This document shows positions 63,450 to 64,000 of a stretch of 64,000 bases of DNA, one piece after another (position 1 is the first letter of the stretch; each line of letters starts with the position of its first letter). Both the position numbers and the translations under genes were made by a program. Source of the stretch: Gammaproteobacteria bacterium (GTDB lineage: Bacteria > Pseudomonadota > Gammaproteobacteria > Burkholderiales > Burkholderiaceae_C). The notes under the pieces are model-generated. The model made no database searches. It was given only the letters and a program-made list of their open reading frames with translations, and had not been told where the DNA came from. The DNA lies in assembly GCA_018828125.1 (NCBI GenBank), contig JAHJWB010000003.1, forward strand, positions 211,034 through 275,033, given 5' to 3'.

Positions 63450-63452
63450 AGG

Positions 63453-63481
63453 CGAAGTATATGCGGAACGTATATGTTTCG
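63453..63481. promoter_or_regulatory. Candidate operator of the ParD-like/map pair
   Basis: An imperfect dyad, CGAA and TTCG outside, ATAT and ATAT inside, contains two direct GTATATG copies 13 bases apart, with a related GTATTCT next. It lies directly before the ParD-like ATG, where a ribbon-helix-helix protein would bind for self-control. Confidence 0.5.
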
Positions 63482-63514
63482 TATTCTCTTGGGTTCGCCG
63501 TGACCTCCGCACGC

Positions 63515-64000
63515 TCCTGCCACCAACCACGTCGCATGTTTCGGCGCATGTCCACCGTGCCGCCAGCGCATCGTTGATGGAGGGTGCACCCCCTTATGGC
63601 GTACGTGCAGCAGGTTGGTCTGGGTGCAGGTGGTGTACATCAGCCCCGCCGGATTTTGTGGACTGCTGTCCCCCGATGAGGCATAGGTCAGCTTGCCCAG
63701 CGCGGCTTTGGCGGCGTTCGGCACGGCGGCCAGGGTGGGGAATTTTTGCTTGTCCTTGACCACCTGCACCATGGGCTGGTTCACGAACTTGTTGATGGGC
63801 ACAAAGTCCGCTTCGGGGTCGTAGCGCAGGGTCTTGGAGATGCTCTTGTTTGTGGTCAGGAAAGATGCGGGCGAGACCATCAGCGTGTAGCCATGAGGCG
63901 CAGCGCGACACAAAAGGCGTGCCGATCTGCCCGGAGGCTCCGGCCTTGTTGTCCACCACAAAAGGCTGACTCAGCTCGGCCGCCATCTACTGTGTGACCA
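63515..64000 (-). pseudogene. Decayed tripartite tricarboxylate (Bug/TctC) binding-protein gene
   Basis: Pieces of a Bug receptor appear in different frames. AAELSQPFVVDNKAGASGQIG (one residue trimmed here: AELSQPFVVDNKAGASGQIG) is preceded in frame by a TAG stop. A shift near 63890 leads to HGYTLMVSPASFLTTNKSIS and PINKFVNQPMVQVV, then LLHVRHKG, and a further shift in a G-run near 63592 leads to APSINDALAARW. The C-terminal half is missing. The gene extends beyond the window on its 5' side. Confidence 0.75.

Noticed and set aside
1..64000. CRISPR array, prophage or insertion sequence
   Set aside because: No regularly spaced repeats, no integrase, transposase, portal or tail genes were seen in any frame.

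Overview
The window is a stretch of a GC-rich chromosome, most likely of a betaproteobacterium in the family Comamonadaceae (Acidovorax-like). The evidence is the order tRNA-Leu, tig, clpP, clpX, lon, tRNAs; the high GC and strong codon bias; a split hpnC / hpnD-hpnE squalene set; DUF2189, DUF2788 and DUF3149 proteins typical of the order; and a dispersed palindromic repeat seen eight times. The organism assignment is inference from gene content. I could not run a search.

Layout. Bases 1-3.2 kb: a cut-off DASH cryptochrome, an iron-sulfur photolyase and a short-chain dehydrogenase. Bases 3.4-6.6 kb: a KaiC-like ATPase followed by a hybrid histidine kinase. Bases 6.9-12.5 kb: DUF1810, an alpha/beta hydrolase, two lower-GC hypothetical genes, and a LonB-like ATP-dependent protease. 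Bases 12.6-20.7 kb: hemH, then divergently a seven-gene unit (plus a possible short coupling ORF) made of a polar-amino-acid-type ABC transporter, kguE, kguK, kguD and the LacI-family regulator ptxS, with a perfect PtxS-type operator in front. Bases 20.9-23.3 kb: a HAD hydrolase, two membrane proteins and a truncated DUF899 gene. Bases 23.5-30 kb: hopanoid/squalene genes hpnE, hpnD and hpnC with an L-serine dehydratase and unknown genes between them. Bases 30.2-34.6 kb: an RND efflux pair behind a TetR-type operator. Bases 34.7-41.7 kb: the proteostasis block tig-clpP-clpX-lon flanked by five tRNA genes. Bases 41.7-48.4 kb: a hypothetical gene, a YgjP-like metallopeptidase, murI, class I fumarase and an MHYT-GGDEF-EAL protein. 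Bases 48.8-54.3 kb: fumC behind a Fur-like half site, a single-chain ECF sigma/FecR fusion and a TonB siderophore receptor. Bases 54.3-64 kb: an acidic small protein, topoisomerase IB, an iorA-iorB-araC unit, a thioredoxin-like protein, serB, a ParD-like/map pair and a decayed Bug receptor gene.

The two most interesting points are (a) the complete 2-ketogluconate catabolic set under a PtxS operator, but served by an ABC transporter of the amino-acid family instead of the MFS carrier KguT, with a substrate-binding protein that has lost the Asp expected to hold an amino group; and (b) the fused FecI-FecR protein, an architecture known from IutY of Pseudomonas putida, next to a signalling-type TonB receptor and the iron-independent fumarase. 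The dispersed palindrome sits at the 3' ends of genes in every copy and in one case supplies the stop codon of a gene.
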